DNA from: Candidatus Bathyarchaeota archaeon
GTDB lineage: Archaea; Thermoproteota; Bathyarchaeia; 40CM-2-53-6; FEN-987
Assembly (NCBI GenBank): GCA_023247835.1
Contig: JAHFFU010000077.1
Span: 1 to 5,810 of the forward strand
Length of the DNA: 5,810 nucleotides
Direction: 5' to 3'
A model generated the notes under the pieces. That model searched no databases. It saw only the letters and a list, made by a program, of their open reading frames with translations, and had not been told where the DNA came from. Positions 5,549-5,810 of the stretch are shown here, in pieces (the stretch's first letter is position 1; each line of letters starts with the position of its first letter). A program made the position numbers and the translations under genes.

Positions 5549-5810
5549 TTGAATAAGCATGCCGTTCAGTCAATTGAAGTAAGCGCTATTGCCCACGCAA
5601 CTGACGATCTCGAGAAGGTTCAGGTTGCCCTTACAACCATCTTGCCGGACTCGTTGAAGGAACGGCAGTTATTCACAAGAAAGTGCTTAGAGGGACACCA
5701 CAGAAATCAGATCGTAACCTTTGAGGCAAAGCTCACTAAGCCAACGGAGGTTGAAGAGTTCACCGATTGCTTCTTGCGTCAACTATCAGAGAGCGAGAAG
5801 CTCCGCATCG
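5549..5810 (+). CDS. COG1325-type RNA-binding protein, predicted exosome-associated (3' partial)
   Basis: Archaeal family predicted to bind RNA with an L5-like fold and assigned by gene neighbourhood to the exosome and RNase P gene cluster; biochemical role is not well established. The visible 87 residues contain IEVSAIAHATDDLEKVQVAL (residues 9-28), ILPDSL (31-36), and LEGHHRNQIVTFEAKL (47-62), resembling the family's E-G-H/Y-x-G-N-x-I block, then an acidic helix. The gene runs off the window end. The frame is open from a TAG at 5477-5479, but the only usual start before the conserved strand is TTG at 5549, giving MNKHAVQSIEVS. No clear ribosome binding site precedes it. It is divergent from pth2, with 42 bases between the two proposed starts. 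eL15 and this family are classic neighbours in archaea. Confidence 0.75.
   Translation, partial: MNKHAVQSIEVSAIAHATDDLEKVQVALTTILPDSLKERQLFTRKCLEGHHRNQIVTFEAKLTKPTEVEEFTDCFLRQLSESEKLRI

Noticed and set aside
5505..5552. Plus-strand ATG frame at 5505 of 15 codons
   Set aside because: It is short, ends in a stop before the COG1325-type homology and is in a different frame.

Overview
The window looks archaeal. It holds eL15 (archaeal/eukaryotic only), an isopentenyl phosphate kinase of the archaeal mevalonate route, Pth2-type peptidyl-tRNA hydrolase, a COG1325-type exosome-associated RNA-binding protein, an F420:NADP oxidoreductase and an archaeal Ygr210-like YchF GTPase. Composition is roughly 50% G+C and several genes use TTG starts. 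The gene mix fits a TACK-type archaeon (Thaumarchaeota or Bathyarchaeia-like); that placement is inference, since no rRNA or other decisive marker is present.

Layout. Positions 1-82 carry the last codons of an unidentified plus-strand gene, followed by about 230 bases holding only a doubtful basic ORF. From 316 to 3666 three minus-strand genes follow one another in transcription order: NADP-type malic enzyme, F420:NADP oxidoreductase (Fno/NpdG) and the YchF-like GTPase. Fno and the GTPase are 24 bases apart and almost certainly co-transcribed. Malic enzyme and Fno are about 90 bases apart, with a possible second promoter between them. A divergent promoter region (about 3667-3794) separates this block from plus-strand eL15 (unusually short C-terminus) and isopentenyl phosphate kinase. 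The kinase meets a minus-strand pth2 tail to tail with only 4 bases between stops. The window ends inside a plus-strand COG1325-type gene divergent from pth2.

Functional picture. Malic enzyme (malate to pyruvate with NAD(P)H) next to Fno (hydride exchange between NADPH and F420) suggests a redox module linking C4-acid decarboxylation to the F420 pool. The right half is an information-processing neighbourhood: eL15, Pth2 and COG1325, with the lipid-pathway kinase inserted. eL15 and COG1325 belong to the conserved archaeal exosome/ribosome gene neighbourhood, here in a split form.

Nothing here looks like a new defence or mobile system. There are no CRISPR arrays, insertion sequences, tRNAs or rRNAs. 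The observation most worth checking is an apparent one-base deletion in a run of four G/C at 5486-5489, which breaks the first strand of Pth2 away from the rest of its gene.
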